This document shows, piece after piece, positions 54,624-64,000 of a stretch of 64,000 nt of DNA. This DNA comes from Luteimonas rhizosphaericola. Its GTDB lineage: Bacteria > Pseudomonadota > Gammaproteobacteria > Xanthomonadales > Xanthomonadaceae. The number at the start of each line of letters is the position of its first letter. Position 1 is the stretch's first letter. The position numbers and the translations under genes are program-made. The stretch lies in assembly GCF_029888045.1 (NCBI RefSeq), contig NZ_JARXRN010000028.1, forward strand, positions 782,651-846,650, written 5' to 3'. The notes beneath the pieces were generated by a model that had not been told where the DNA came from, searched no databases, and was given only the letters and a program-made list of their open reading frames with translations.

Positions 54624-55442
54624 ATGCCCCTGAAGCCCAGCCTGCTGTTCTCCGTCCTGTGTGTCGCCAGCCTGTCCGCCTGTGCGCAGGCCCCGTCGTC
54701 CGACGCTGCGGAGGGGGAGAAGGGTGCGGCGCAGGCATCGGCCGCCGCGCCGGCGCCGATCGAGACCCGCCCGGGCACCCCGGAGGACCGCGCCCGCCAG
54801 GCGATCGAATCGATCAATCCGGCGATCCAGATCGACGCCATCGCCGCCGCGCCGCTGCCGGGCTTCCGCGAAGTGGTGGTGGGCGGGCAGACGGTGTACG
54901 TGAGCGACGACGGCAAGTACCTGCTGCAGGGCAGCCTGTTCGACGTCGAGGCCAAGCGCGACGTCAGCCAGGCCGGCGTGGCCGAGGTCCGCCGCAAGCT
55001 GATCGCCGACGTGCCCGAAGGCGACCGCATCGTGTTCGCGCCGACCAACCCGAAATACACCGTGTCGGTATTCACCGACGTCGAATGCGGCTACTGCCGC
55101 AAGCTGCACCAGGACATCGCCGAGTACAACAAGCGCGGCATCGCGGTCGAATACCTGGCCTTCCCGCGCATGGGCCTGAACACCCCCGACTACGACCTGA
55201 TGGTCTCGGTGTGGTGCGCGCCCGACCGGCGCAAGGCGCTCACCGATGCCAAGGAGGGCAACCGCGTGCCGCCGCGTACCTGCGACAACCCGGTCGCCCG
55301 GCAGTACGCGCTCGGCCAGCGCGTGGGCCTGACCGGCACCCCGATGATCATCACCGAGAGCGGCGTGCAGATGCCCGGTTACATGCCGCCCGATGCGCTG
55401 CTGGCGGCCCTGCAGCAGGTCGAGGCCGCGGACGGCGGCTGA
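54624..55442 (+). CDS. DsbC-like thiol:disulfide interchange lipoprotein
   Basis: Probably a periplasmic disulfide isomerase. The 272-residue protein has a lipobox (LSAC, Cys near residue 20), a low-complexity linker, a DsbC N-terminal dimerisation region (about 55-125), and a thioredoxin-fold domain with CGYC at 155-158 and the cis-Pro segment [10 protein letters not shown]. The CGYC and [15 protein letters not shown] match DsbC. A lipid anchor is unusual: E. coli DsbC is soluble. DsbD and RecJ, its E. coli partners, are not here. Confidence 0.88.
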   Translation: MPLKPSLLFSVLCVASLSACAQAPSSDAAEGEKGAAQASAAAPAPIETRPGTPEDRARQAIESINPAIQIDAIAAAPLPGFREVVVGGQTVYVSDDGKYLLQGSLFDVEAKRDVSQAGVAEVRRKLIADVPEGDRIVFAPTNPKYTVSVFTDVECGYCRKLHQDIAEYNKRGIAVEYLAFPRMGLNTPDYDLMVSVWCAPDRRKALTDAKEGNRVPPRTCDNPVARQYALGQRVGLTGTPMIITESGVQMPGYMPPDALLAALQQVEAADGG

Positions 55443-55495
55443 GCCCGGTTCCCCGCCTGGCCGGGCCGCGCCGGGCGACCCGCGGCAAACCCCCT

Positions 55496-55501
55496 TACAA
55501 T
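55496..55501 (+). promoter_or_regulatory. -10 box (TACAAT) for purL
   Basis: TACAAT lies 29 nt before the purL ATG, in an 88-nt gap. No clear -35 hexamer is present. Confidence 0.4.
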
Positions 55502-55530
55502 TGGCGGCCCGCTCCCAGCCTCTTCCGGAC

Positions 55531-58500
55531 ATGATCGTCCTCGAGGGCCTTCCGGCCCTGTCGCCGTTCCGACGCGAACGGCTTGAGCTCCGCCTGCAAT
55601 CGGTTGCGCCCGAAGTCCGGATCGCCGGCGCCTGGCACGTGTACTGGATCGAGCCCGAGCCCGGTGCCGCGCCGGACCTGGCCGCGCTGCGGCGCATGCT
55701 CGAGGCCGGAGACGGCCGCGAGCCGCTGGCCGGAGGCGCGGTCTCGCGCTTCGTCTCGCCGCGGCTGGGCACGATTTCGCCGTGGGCGAGCAAGGCCACC
55801 GACATCGTCCGCGGCGCCGGGCAGCCGGTGCGCCGCGTCGAGCGCGGCACCCGCATCGACCTGGTCGGCTGGCCCGGCGATGCGGCGACCGTGGCGGCCC
55901 TGGGGCGCCAGCTGCACGATCCGATGACCCAGTCCCTGCTCGCCGCCAGCGACGATGCGGCGGGCCTGTTCGCGATCCCCGCGCGCGGCGCGGTGGAGCG
56001 CATCCCGCTGCCGGCGCTGGAAGCGGCCAATGCGCGCCTGGGCCTGGCCCTGGCCGCGGACGAGATCGAGTACCTGCGCGAGCGCTACGGCGAACTCGGC
56101 CGCGATCCGTCCGACGTCGAGCTGATGATGTTCGCGCAGGCCAACTCCGAGCACTGCCGGCACAAGATCTTCAACGCCTCGTGGACCGTGGACGGCGAGG
56201 ACCAGCCGCTGTCGCTGTTCCGCATGATCCGCAACACGCACGCGAAGACCCCGCAGCACACGCTGTCGGCCTACAGCGACAACGCCGCGGTGGTGGAGGG
56301 CTATCCGGCCGCCCGGTTCCGGCCCGATCCGGCGAGCGGTGAGTACCGCGCGGAGGCCGTGGCCGACAGCGCGTTCTGCATCAAGGTCGAGACCCACAAC
56401 CATCCCACCGCGATCTCGCCCTTTCCCGGTGCCAGTACCGGCGCCGGCGGCGAGATCCGCGACGAGGGGGCCACCGGCCGCGGTGGCAAGCCCAAGGCCG
56501 GCCTGACCGGCTTCAGTGTCTCTCACCTGCGCATTCCCACGCTGCCGCAGCCATGGGAGGCGCCGCGCGCGCTGAACCCGCGCATGGCGCCGGCGCTGGA
56601 GATCATGCTCGACGGTCCGCTCGGCGGCGCCGCGTTCAACAACGAGTTCGGGCGCCCGAACCTGCTCGGCTATTTCCGCAGCTTCGAGCTGCAGCACGAC
56701 GGCGAGCCGGTGCGCGCCTACGACAAGCCGATCATGCTGGCCGGCGGGCTCGGCGCGATGGACCCGTCGATGGTCGAGAAGCGCACGCTGCGTCCGGGCG
56801 ATGCGGTAGTGGTGCTCGGCGGCCCGGCGATGCTGATCGGCCTGGGCGGCGGCGCGGCGAGTTCGGTGGCCTCTGGCGAGAGCGCCGAGGACCTCGACTT
56901 CGCCTCGGTGCAGCGCGAGAACCCGGAGATGGAGCGCCGCTGCCAGGAAGTGATCGACCAGTGCGTGGCGATGGCCGAGCGCAACCCGATCGTCTCGATC
57001 CACGACGTCGGCGCGGGCGGCCTGTCGAACGCGATCCCCGAGCTGCTGCACGACTCGGGCGTGGGCGGCGTGATCGACCTCGACCGCGTGCCCAGCGACG
57101 ATCCGTCGCTGTCGCCGATGCAGCTGTGGTGCAACGAATCGCAGGAGCGCTACGTGCTCGGCGTGCCGCAGGACCGGCTGGCCGAGTTCGCCGCGCTGTG
57201 CGAACGCGAGCGCTGCCCGTTCGCGGCGGTGGGCGTGGCGACGGCCGAGCAGCACCTGACCGTCGGCTACGGCGCCGGCGCCGGCGTCCTGCCTCATGTC
57301 CCGCGTTCGGTCGAAGGTGTCCGAGGGGCGGAGGGGGGCGAGCCGGCTGAACCCGCCGCGGAAGCCCGCCCGGCCGCGCCGGACGAGTCCACGCCCCCGG
57401 CCATCGACCTGCCGATGGACGTGCTGTTCGGCAAGGCGCCGAAGATGCATCGCGATGCCGCGCGGCCGGCCCCGGTGCGCTGGCGCATGCTCAACACCCA
57501 GCTGGTCGACCTGCGCGAGGCCGGCCTGCGCGTGCTGGCGCATCCGACCGTCGCGGCCAAGCAGTTCCTGGTGACCATCGGCGACCGCGCCGTCGGCGGG
57601 CTGACCGCGCGCGACCAGCTGGTCGGCCCGTGGCAGCTGCCGGTGGCCGACTGCGCGCTGACCCTGGCAGGCTTCGAAGGCACGGCCGGCGAGGCGATGG
57701 CGATCGGCGAGCGCACGCCGCTGGCGCTGATCGATGCCGCCGCCGCAGCGCGCATGGCCGTGGGCGAGGCGATCACCAACCTGTGCGCGGCGCCGGTCGA
57801 GGCGCTGGAGCGGGTCAAGCTGTCGGCCAACTGGATGGCCGCCGCCGGGCACCCGGGCGAGGATGCGAAGCTGTTCGACGCCGTGCACGCGGTGGGCATG
57901 GAGCTGTGCCCGGCGCTGGGCCTGAGCATTCCGGTGGGCAAGGATTCGCTGTCGATGCAGGTGCAGTGGACCGCGGCCGCCGACGCCGGTGCGTCCGCGC
58001 CTGCGGAGCCGACGACCGCGCACAAATCCGTTTCCCCGGTGTCGCTGATCGTCACCGCGTTCGCGCCGGTGGCCGACGTGGAGGCGCAGCTGACGCCGCT
58101 GCTCGATCGCGAGCTCGACAGCGAGCTGTGGCTGATCGGCCTGGGTGCTGGCAAGCAGCGGCTGGGCGGATCGATCCTGGCGCAGTGCTTCGACGCCTTC
58201 GGCGGCGCCTGCCCCGACCTGGACGAACCCGAGCGCCTGCGCGCGTTCTTCGAACTGGTCCGCGACGCGCGCGAGGCGGGACTGCTGCGCGCCTACCACG
58301 ACCGCTCCGATGGCGGCACGTTCGCCACCCTGTGCGAGATGGCGTTCTGCTCGCGTCGCGGCCTGGACATCGACCTCGACGGCTGGGGCGAGGATCGCGC
58401 CGAGGACGTGCTGCGCACGCTGTTTTCCGAGGAGCTGGGCGCGGTGGTGCAGATCGCCTCCGACGACCGCGCCGAATTCGCCGACCTGGTCGCGCGCCAT

Positions 58501-59538
58501 GGCCTGATCGAGTGCGCGCAGCGCATCGCGCGCCCGACCGGTTCCGGCCGCATCCGCGTGCTGCACGGCGAGCAGGCGCTGGCCGAGTGGTCGTGGCAGG
58601 AACTGTTCGACGCCTGGTGGTCGGTGAGCCACGCGATGCAGCGGCTGCGCGACAATCCCGACTGCGCCGACGAGGAGCGCGCGTCCGCGCGCGCGTTCGA
58701 TGCGCCGGGCCTGGTGCCGATGCTCGGCTTCGATCCGGCCGAGGACATCGCCGCGCCGTACATCGGTACCGGCGCGCGGCCGCGGGTGGCGATCCTGCGC
58801 GAGCAGGGCGTCAACAGCCAGGTCGAGATGGCGGCCGGATTCGACCGCGCCGGCTTCGCGGCGGTGGACGTGCACATGAGCGACCTGGCGGCCGGGCGCA
58901 TCGCGCTCGACGGCTTCGACGGCCTGGTCGCCTGCGGCGGGTTCAGCTATGGCGACGTGCTCGGCGCCGGACGCGGCTGGGCGACGTCGATCCTCGAACA
59001 CGCGCCGCTGCGCGAGCAGTTCGCGGCGTTCTTCGCGCGCGGCGCGACGTTCTCGCTGGGCGTGTGCAACGGCTGCCAGATGATGGCGCAGCTGCGCGAC
59101 ATCATCCCCGGCGCGATGCACTGGCCGCGGTTCCTGCGCAACCGCAGCGAGCAGTTCGAAGGCCGGCTGGGCCTGCTCGAGGTGCTCGAATCGCCGTCGC
59201 TGTTCCTGGACGGCATGGCGGGATCGCGGATCCCGGTGGTGGTCGCGCACGGCGAGGGGCGCGCCACGTTCGATGCCGCGTCGGATGCGGCGTCTGCCCG
59301 CGTTGCCCTGCGCTACGTCGAAGGCGACGGCGCGCCGGCCACGCGCTATCCCGCCAACCCGAACGGGTCGGCGGAGGCGGTCGCGGGCGTCACCAGCGAC
59401 GACGGCCGCGCCACCATCCTGATGCCGCATCCCGAGCGCACCCTGCGCCGCGCGAACTTCAGCTGGGCGCCGGCCGACTGGCCCGACGCCTCGCCTTGGA
59501 TGCGGCTGTTCCGCAACGCCCGGAGGCATCTGGGGTGA
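55531..59538 (+). CDS. purL: Phosphoribosylformylglycinamidine synthase (PurL)
   Basis: Converts FGAR to FGAM with ATP and glutamine, fourth step of purine synthesis. The single-chain form, 1,335 residues: linker domain with [19 protein letters not shown]-synthase halves with [18 protein letters not shown] and [17 protein letters not shown], and a C-terminal glutaminase with nucleophile Cys1179 in [12 protein letters not shown]. About 40 residues longer than E. coli PurL; the extra is mostly an Ala/Pro/Glu-rich insert near 585-625 and a short one near 813-835. Confidence 0.97.
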   Translation: MIVLEGLPALSPFRRERLELRLQSVAPEVRIAGAWHVYWIEPEPGAAPDLAALRRMLEAGDGREPLAGGAVSRFVSPRLGTISPWASKATDIVRGAGQPVRRVERGTRIDLVGWPGDAATVAALGRQLHDPMTQSLLAASDDAAGLFAIPARGAVERIPLPALEAANARLGLALAADEIEYLRERYGELGRDPSDVELMMFAQANSEHCRHKIFNASWTVDGEDQPLSLFRMIRNTHAKTPQHTLSAYSDNAAVVEGYPAARFRPDPASGEYRAEAVADSAFCIKVETHNHPTAISPFPGASTGAGGEIRDEGATGRGGKPKAGLTGFSVSHLRIPTLPQPWEAPRALNPRMAPALEIMLDGPLGGAAFNNEFGRPNLLGYFRSFELQHDGEPVRAYDKPIMLAGGLGAMDPSMVEKRTLRPGDAVVVLGGPAMLIGLGGGAASSVASGESAEDLDFASVQRENPEMERRCQEVIDQCVAMAERNPIVSIHDVGAGGLSNAIPELLHDSGVGGVIDLDRVPSDDPSLSPMQLWCNESQERYVLGVPQDRLAEFAALCERERCPFAAVGVATAEQHLTVGYGAGAGVLPHVPRSVEGVRGAEGGEPAEPAAEARPAAPDESTPPAIDLPMDVLFGKAPKMHRDAARPAPVRWRMLNTQLVDLREAGLRVLAHPTVAAKQFLVTIGDRAVGGLTARDQLVGPWQLPVADCALTLAGFEGTAGEAMAIGERTPLALIDAAAAARMAVGEAITNLCAAPVEALERVKLSANWMAAAGHPGEDAKLFDAVHAVGMELCPALGLSIPVGKDSLSMQVQWTAAADAGASAPAEPTTAHKSVSPVSLIVTAFAPVADVEAQLTPLLDRELDSELWLIGLGAGKQRLGGSILAQCFDAFGGACPDLDEPERLRAFFELVRDAREAGLLRAYHDRSDGGTFATLCEMAFCSRRGLDIDLDGWGEDRAEDVLRTLFSEELGAVVQIASDDRAEFADLVARHGLIECAQRIARPTGSGRIRVLHGEQALAEWSWQELFDAWWSVSHAMQRLRDNPDCADEERASARAFDAPGLVPMLGFDPAEDIAAPYIGTGARPRVAILREQGVNSQVEMAAGFDRAGFAAVDVHMSDLAAGRIALDGFDGLVACGGFSYGDVLGAGRGWATSILEHAPLREQFAAFFARGATFSLGVCNGCQMMAQLRDIIPGAMHWPRFLRNRSEQFEGRLGLLEVLESPSLFLDGMAGSRIPVVVAHGEGRATFDAASDAASARVALRYVEGDGAPATRYPANPNGSAEAVAGVTSDDGRATILMPHPERTLRRANFSWAPADWPDASPWMRLFRNARRHLG

Positions 59539-59542
59539 ACAT

Positions 59543-59567
59543 GTGCGGGCGCGCAAGGCGCCCGCAC
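59543..59567 (+). terminator. Hairpin after purL
   Basis: GTGCGGGCGC (59543-59552), GCAAG loop, GCGCCCGCAC (59558-59567): perfect 10-bp stem 4 nt after the purL stop. No T run follows, so termination is likely but not certain. Confidence 0.6.
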
Positions 59568-59905
59568 GATCCCGGGGCTCCGGCGGTCCCGGCCGTGGCG
59601 CCATCCGCGCCGGGTGCGCACGCGCCGCGCGCGTCGCGAACCACGTTAACAAGCTGATGCAATGAATCCGCGCGCCCCGCCGCCGCGGAGATTCGTGTTG
59701 CGCCGCAGCGCGCCTGCCCATCGTTCAGCCGCACCGTTCGCGGTGCTTTCGTCCGTGGATCGTCCGTACCCCGCTCACGCCGGCGTCGAGACTACGTGAA
59801 CGCATGGGCGGCTCCCCGGGTCAAGCGGTTTCGCCTGGAACATGTGAACGGATCGGCATCGGGTAGCCCAAGTCGTTGATTCCAGTGTCAATTCCTGTTC
59901 ACTTT

Positions 59906-59920
59906 TGTCAACTAGTGACA
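59906..59920. promoter_or_regulatory. Palindrome TGTCA-N5-TGACA upstream of adhesin
   Basis: TGTCA, ACTAG, TGACA. It lies 18 nt before a TTGACG -35 candidate, inside an AT-rich region with further GTCAA words at about 59886, 59949 and nearby. Position and symmetry suggest a regulator site for the adhesin gene. Confidence 0.4.
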
Positions 59921-59937
59921 TTTTTGTCTGGAACGGC

Positions 59938-59967
59938 TTGACGAAAATTGTCAATCGCGGTGAGTAT
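59938..59967 (+). promoter_or_regulatory. Possible adhesin promoter
   Basis: TTGACG (59938-59943), 18 nt, GAGTAT (59962-59967). The -35 is good, the -10 is weak. It would give a leader of about 190 nt before ATG 60165. Confidence 0.35.
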
Positions 59968-60164
59968 CCGTCACAGTCGCAAGTATTCGAGGAGCGTTCA
60001 GGAACAGCGCTGCCGCACCGCACATGGATGGCCATCCGCCCCGTCCGTCGCACGCGACACGCTTCCCCCGACGCCTCCCAGACGACCGATCTCCGCCGGG
60101 CGCTCCGCGCGTCCGTGCGTCGCTTTTACGGCGAATTCCGCAACCACGTCACGAGGGGCCATCG

Positions 60165-63100
60165 ATGAACCGCATCTACACCAGGGTCTGGAACCAGTCC
60201 ACCGGCGAAGTCGCCGTCGCATCCGAGCTGGCCAAGGCCAAGGGCAAGGGCAAGGGCGTCCGCCTGCTGCAGGCGGTCGTGGTGAGCGGTGCGATCGTGG
60301 CGGCGGGCGCCGTTGGCGCTCAGGGTCCCGGCAAGCCGGTGTCGAAGGGCCATCACCACGCAGCCAAGCCCCACGACCACGCCAAGGGGCCGCCGGCCAA
60401 GCTCGCCGATGCCTGTGGCAATGCGGTCGCCTCCGGCACCGCCGCCGTCGCCTGCGGCAATGGCGCGACCGCGAGTGGCGCGGGTTCGACGGCCGTCGGC
60501 AACGCCGCGCGCGCCACGGCCGCCAATGCCACGGCGCTGGGCAACAATGCCCGCGCCCTGCAGGCGAACACCACCGCAGTCGGCTCCAACGCGTGGGCCA
60601 ACGGCACCGCGTCGACCGCGGTAGGCGGTTCGGCCCAGGCGATGGGGTCGCGCAGCACCGCCGTCGGCCAGGGCGCGCAGGCGCATTCGGAAGGCGCGGT
60701 GGCGATGGGCTTCAACGCCTACGTCGCGCCCGCCGCCGCCGGCAGCGTGGCGCTGGGCTACGGGGCCCGCGCCACCGAAGCCGGAGTGTTCTCGGTCGGC
60801 AATGGCGGCGGGGCCGGCTCGGTCGGCCCGGCCACGCGCCGGATCACCAACGTCAGCGACGGCGTCGCGGCCAGCGACGCGGCCACGGTCGGCCAGGTGG
60901 ACGCGGTGGCCGGCGAGATCGGCGACGTCGCTGATGCGGTCGACGCGGTGGCGGAAGTTGCCGAACACACCGACCGCTACTTCAAGGCCGACGGTGCGGA
61001 CGACGGCAGCGACGATGCCAGCATCGATGGCGAAGGCGCGGTCGCGGCCGGCGCGGGCGCGGTCGCCGATGGCGACGGCGCCGCAGCTTATGGCGCCGGC
61101 GCGCAGGCCACCAATGCCTACGCGACCGCGGTCGGCACCGACGCGTCCGCGTCCGGCCTCCAGTCCACCGCGGCCGGCTTCAACAGCAGTGCGTCGGGCG
61201 ACGGCTCGGCCGCGTACGGCGGCTACAGCGTGGCCAGCGGCTTCGGCGCGAGCGCGCTGGGCTATGGCGCCGAGGCGACCTTCGCCGGCGCCACCGCGAT
61301 CGGCTTCGGCGCCGTCGCGAGCAACTTCGATTCCCTCGCCGTCGGCGAATACGCGATCGCCAGCGGCGACAACGCCGTGGCCGTGGGTGGCGCGTTCTTC
61401 GGCCTGATCCCCACCGAAGCCTCCGGTGACTACGCCACCGCGGTCGGTGGCGGCGCCAGCGCCAGCGGCTTCAACAGCACCGCGCTGGGCAACTTCAGCG
61501 CGGCCGAAGGCGATGCCAGCCTCGCGCTCGGGTCCGACAGCACCGCTACCGGCGAGGGCAGCGTCGCCCTGGGCCAGGGCTCCGTGGCCGACCGCGACAA
61601 CACAGTGTCGGTGGGTGCGGAGGGCGAGGAGCGCCAGATCACGAACGTGGCGGCGGGCACGGAAGGCACCGATGCGGTGAACGTGGACCAGCTGGAGGAG
61701 GCCACGGCGAGCAACCGCTACTTCCAGGCCACGGGCAACGATGCCGATCCGAGCGACGACGTCGGCGCGTATGCCGAGGGCGCGTACGCCACGGCGTCGG
61801 GCGAAGCGGCCAATGCCTACGGCGACGGCGCCTCGGCCTACGGCAGCGGTGCGTATGCCGAAGGCCAGAACGCGACGGCCTCGGGCTACAACGCGACCGC
61901 GGTGGCTGACGGCGCCACGGCGGTGGGCGGCAGCCTGTACTACGAGGACCCGGACACGGGCGAGGTGCTGCTGGACCAGACCACGACCGCGTCGGAAGTG
62001 GGCGCGAGCGCGTTCGGCGCCGGAGCGCAGGCCAACGGCGCGTTCAGCACCGCCAGCGGCGCGGCGGCTTCCGCCGACGGGCTGCAAGCCTCGGCGTACG
62101 GCTACAGCGCCACCGCGAGTTCTGACGCATCCAGCGCGCTTGGCGCCTTCAGCGAAGCCACCGGCGGCTTCGCCACGGCAGTGGGCTACGGCAGCGTGGC
62201 CAGCGGCGACTACGGCCTGGCGGTCGGCGGCATCGCCGACTACGGCGACCTGCTGATCGGGTTCCCGGGCCTGATCCTGCAGACCACCGAGGCGAGCGGC
62301 GTGGCCGCGACCGCGATCGGCAACGGCGCGTGGGCGACCGACATCGGCGCGACCGCCGTGGGCACCCTGGCCGAGGCCACGGGCGTGCAGACGACCTCGC
62401 TGGGCACCCTGGCGTATGCGACCGCCGACGGCGCGACCGCGCTGGGCAGCGGTTCGTCGAGCAGCGGCGTGGACTCCACCGCGGTGGGCTTCCTGGCCGG
62501 CGCGAGCGGCGAGAACAGCGTGGCCCTGGGTGCGAACTCGGAAGCCGACCGCGACAACACCGTATCGGTGGGCGCGGCCGGATCCGAGCGCCAGATCACC
62601 AACGTCGCCGCAGGCACCGAAGCCACCGACGCGGTGAACGTGGAGCAGCTCGAAGCGGTGACCGGCGACACGCGCTACTTCGCCGCCAGCGGTGGCGAGG
62701 GCAGTGACAACGCCGCATACGTGGAAGGCGAGTACGCGACCGCGTCGGGCGAGTCGGCCACGGCGACCGGGCAGGGCGCCTCGGCCTACGGCAGCGGCGC
62801 GTTCGCGCTGGCCGACACCGCGACCGCGGTGGGCTTCAACGCGGTGGCCGACCAGGCCAGCGCGCTGGCGGTGGGCGCCTCGTCCTCGGCGTTGGGCGAG
62901 TACGCCGTGGCCGTGGGCAGCGAGAGCGTGGCCGAGGGCTTCGCCGCGACCGCGACCGGTGCGGGGGCGATGGCCAGCGGCGAAGGCGCGACGGCGGCGG
63001 GTGCACTGTCGACGGCAAGCGGCGTGGAGTCGACCGCGGTGGGCGCGTTCGCCGAAGCCACGGGCGAACTGGCCACGGCGGCCGGCGCCGAGAGCGTGGC

Positions 63101-64000
63101 CTCGGGCAGCGAGTCCTCGGCGTTCGGCGCCCTGGCCTCGGCCTCGGACGACTACGCCACGGCCGTGGGCGGCCGCGCGGAGGCGTCGGGGTTCAACAGC
63201 ACCTCGGTGGGCAGCTGGAGCGCGGCGTCGGGCTACAACGCCACGGCGCTGGGCGCCGATGCGGTGGCGGCCGGCGACGACAGCGTGGCGGTGGGCCAGT
63301 CGGCGCAGGCGACCGGCGCGGAGAGCGTGGCGGTGGGCGGCAGCTCGTTCCTGGGACTGTTCCCGACCGAGGCCTCGGGCGACTACTCGACGGCGGTGGG
63401 CGCGGGCGCCTGGGCGACCGGCACCAACGCCACCGCGCTGGGCAACTTCGCCACGGCAGAAGGCGAGGACAGCACCGCGCTGGGCGCGGGCAGCTACGCC
63501 AGCGCCAGCAATGCGGTGGCGCTGGGCGCGGGGTCGGAAGCCGACCGCGACAACAGCGTGTCGGTGGGCGCGGCAGGTGAAGAGCGCCAGATCACGAACG
63601 TGGCGGCGGCCACGGAAGCGACCGACGCGGTGAACCTGGGCCAGCTGGAAGAGGCCACGGCGAGCAACCGCTACTTCCAGGCGACCGGCAACGATGCCGA
63701 TCCGAGCGACGACGTCGGCGCGTATGCCGAGGGCGCGTACGCCACGGCCTCGGGTGAAGCGGCGAACGCCTACGGCGACGGCGCCTCGGCCTACGGCAGC
63801 GGTGCGTATGCCGAAGGCCAGAACGCGACGGCGTCGGGCTACAACGCGACCGCGGTGGCCGACGGCGCCACGGCGGTGGGCGGCAGCCTGTACTACGAGG
63901 ACCCGACCACGGGCGAGGTGCTGCTGGACCAGACCACGACCGCGTCGGAAGTGGGCGCGAGCGCGTTCGGCGCCGGCGCGCAGGCCAACGGTGCGTTCAG
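60165..64000 (+). CDS. Trimeric autotransporter adhesin (YadA-like), N-terminal part
   Basis: Surface adhesin secreted by type Vc; the C-terminal anchor lies beyond the window. At least 1,278 residues are open. It begins with an extended signal peptide (ESPR): MNRIYTRVWNQSTGEVAVAS, then a basic GKGKGKG stretch and a hydrophobic core (about 34-55), followed by a His-rich segment. The rest is YadA-head repeats of the form SxAxGxxAxAxG, with four neck-like modules (RxITNVxxG...DAVNxxQL; anchors at 60840, 61635, 62592 and 63588), all in one frame. A long direct repeat covers the last part. Confidence 0.93.
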   Translation, partial: MNRIYTRVWNQSTGEVAVASELAKAKGKGKGVRLLQAVVVSGAIVAAGAVGAQGPGKPVSKGHHHAAKPHDHAKGPPAKLADACGNAVASGTAAVACGNGATASGAGSTAVGNAARATAANATALGNNARALQANTTAVGSNAWANGTASTAVGGSAQAMGSRSTAVGQGAQAHSEGAVAMGFNAYVAPAAAGSVALGYGARATEAGVFSVGNGGGAGSVGPATRRITNVSDGVAASDAATVGQVDAVAGEIGDVADAVDAVAEVAEHTDRYFKADGADDGSDDASIDGEGAVAAGAGAVADGDGAAAYGAGAQATNAYATAVGTDASASGLQSTAAGFNSSASGDGSAAYGGYSVASGFGASALGYGAEATFAGATAIGFGAVASNFDSLAVGEYAIASGDNAVAVGGAFFGLIPTEASGDYATAVGGGASASGFNSTALGNFSAAEGDASLALGSDSTATGEGSVALGQGSVADRDNTVSVGAEGEERQITNVAAGTEGTDAVNVDQLEEATASNRYFQATGNDADPSDDVGAYAEGAYATASGEAANAYGDGASAYGSGAYAEGQNATASGYNATAVADGATAVGGSLYYEDPDTGEVLLDQTTTASEVGASAFGAGAQANGAFSTASGAAASADGLQASAYGYSATASSDASSALGAFSEATGGFATAVGYGSVASGDYGLAVGGIADYGDLLIGFPGLILQTTEASGVAATAIGNGAWATDIGATAVGTLAEATGVQTTSLGTLAYATADGATALGSGSSSSGVDSTAVGFLAGASGENSVALGANSEADRDNTVSVGAAGSERQITNVAAGTEATDAVNVEQLEAVTGDTRYFAASGGEGSDNAAYVEGEYATASGESATATGQGASAYGSGAFALADTATAVGFNAVADQASALAVGASSSALGEYAVAVGSESVAEGFAATATGAGAMASGEGATAAGALSTASGVESTAVGAFAEATGELATAAGAESVASGSESSAFGALASASDDYATAVGGRAEASGFNSTSVGSWSAASGYNATALGADAVAAGDDSVAVGQSAQATGAESVAVGGSSFLGLFPTEASGDYSTAVGAGAWATGTNATALGNFATAEGEDSTALGAGSYASASNAVALGAGSEADRDNSVSVGAAGEERQITNVAAATEATDAVNLGQLEEATASNRYFQATGNDADPSDDVGAYAEGAYATASGEAANAYGDGASAYGSGAYAEGQNATASGYNATAVADGATAVGGSLYYEDPTTGEVLLDQTTTASEVGASAFGAGAQANGAF
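61689..62047 (+). repeat. Adhesin long direct repeat, copy A
   Basis: This 359-nt segment recurs at 63642-64000, offset 1,953 bp (651 codons, in frame), nearly identical. It encodes the neck end QLEEATASNRYFQATG and the head segment SGYNATAVADGATAVGGSLY and beyond. Confidence 0.9.
63642..64000 (+). repeat. Adhesin long direct repeat, copy B (cut by window end)
   Basis: Second copy of 61689-62047, with few substitutions. The match is still running at the last base of the window, so the true repeat is longer, possibly a full 651-residue block. Confidence 0.9.

Larger units (their letters stand above)
59539..60164. other. AT-richer intergenic region before the adhesin
   Basis: A 626-nt gap with no gene I can support. 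It contains the purL end hairpin, then a stretch (about 59860-60000) clearly richer in A and T than the rest of the window, with repeated GTCAA/TTGAC words, a palindrome at 59906-59920, and a possible promoter with TTGACG at 59938-59943. A ribosome site (GAGG) precedes the adhesin ATG. Confidence 0.6.

Noticed and set aside
55495..59721. A 1,408-codon open frame on the minus strand opposite purL
   Set aside because: It mirrors purL codon by codon; long antisense frames are expected in very GC-rich DNA. No domain is recognisable and purL is certain.
59775..60053. A 92-codon minus-strand frame upstream of the adhesin
   Set aside because: No motif, no ribosome site, and it covers the AT-rich control region; treated as chance.
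60126..62087. A 653-codon minus-strand frame opposite the adhesin
   Set aside because: Repetitive only because the adhesin on the other strand is repetitive; ESPR and neck modules fix the plus-strand reading.

Overview
The window is about 64 kb of very GC-rich DNA, almost fully coding, with gene orders typical of the gamma-proteobacterial family Xanthomonadaceae/Lysobacteraceae (Lysobacter or Luteimonas-like). That placement is an inference from protein content, synteny, base composition and the Xanthomonas-like forms of DarP, PmbA and LpxB. I see no rRNA, tRNA, CRISPR, phage or insertion sequence.

Layout. 1-2.4 kb holds holA (partial)-nadD-rsfS-rlmH. A convergent hairpin separates it from a lone tonB, a small acidic protein and a SIMPL-domain protein (2.6-4.6 kb). 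4.7-14.4 kb is maf-rng-yhdP-tldD, then darP and pmbA, which are divergent and almost touching. Two small DUF4870-type membrane proteins follow (14.5-15.4 kb). 15.6-23.8 kb, minus strand: ispA-xseB, tilS, a methyltransferase, accA, dnaE. 24.0-28.3 kb, plus strand: a three-gene sugar operon (GPH transporter, GH94 phosphorylase resembling cellobionic acid phosphorylase, gluconokinase) behind a LacI-type operator. It sits between dnaE and rnhB, which are neighbours in many relatives. 28.3-44.5 kb, minus strand: the envelope and translation block rnhB-lpxB-lpxA-fabZ-lpxD-bamA-rseP-dxr-cdsA-uppS-frr-pyrH, an HDOD-GGDEF regulator, and tsf-rpsB. 44.9-50.8 kb, plus strand: map-glnD-dapD-(ArsC/Spx-like)-dapE. 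A divergent UbiB/ABC1 kinase-like gene follows. 52.8-59.5 kb holds asnB, dsbC-like and purL. The last 3.8 kb is the start of a giant trimeric autotransporter adhesin that runs off the end.

Most notable. Upstream of asnB is what looks like a complete transcription attenuator: a promoter, a 30-codon leader peptide with six Asn codons in eleven positions, and three mutually exclusive GC-only pairings ending in a 9-bp terminator hairpin with a T run. This predicts control of asparagine synthetase by charged tRNA-Asn. Other points are a self-contained cellobionate route, several genes whose -10 box lies exactly 6 nt before the start codon with no Shine-Dalgarno (predicted leaderless mRNAs), and a direct repeat with a 1,953-bp offset inside the adhesin.
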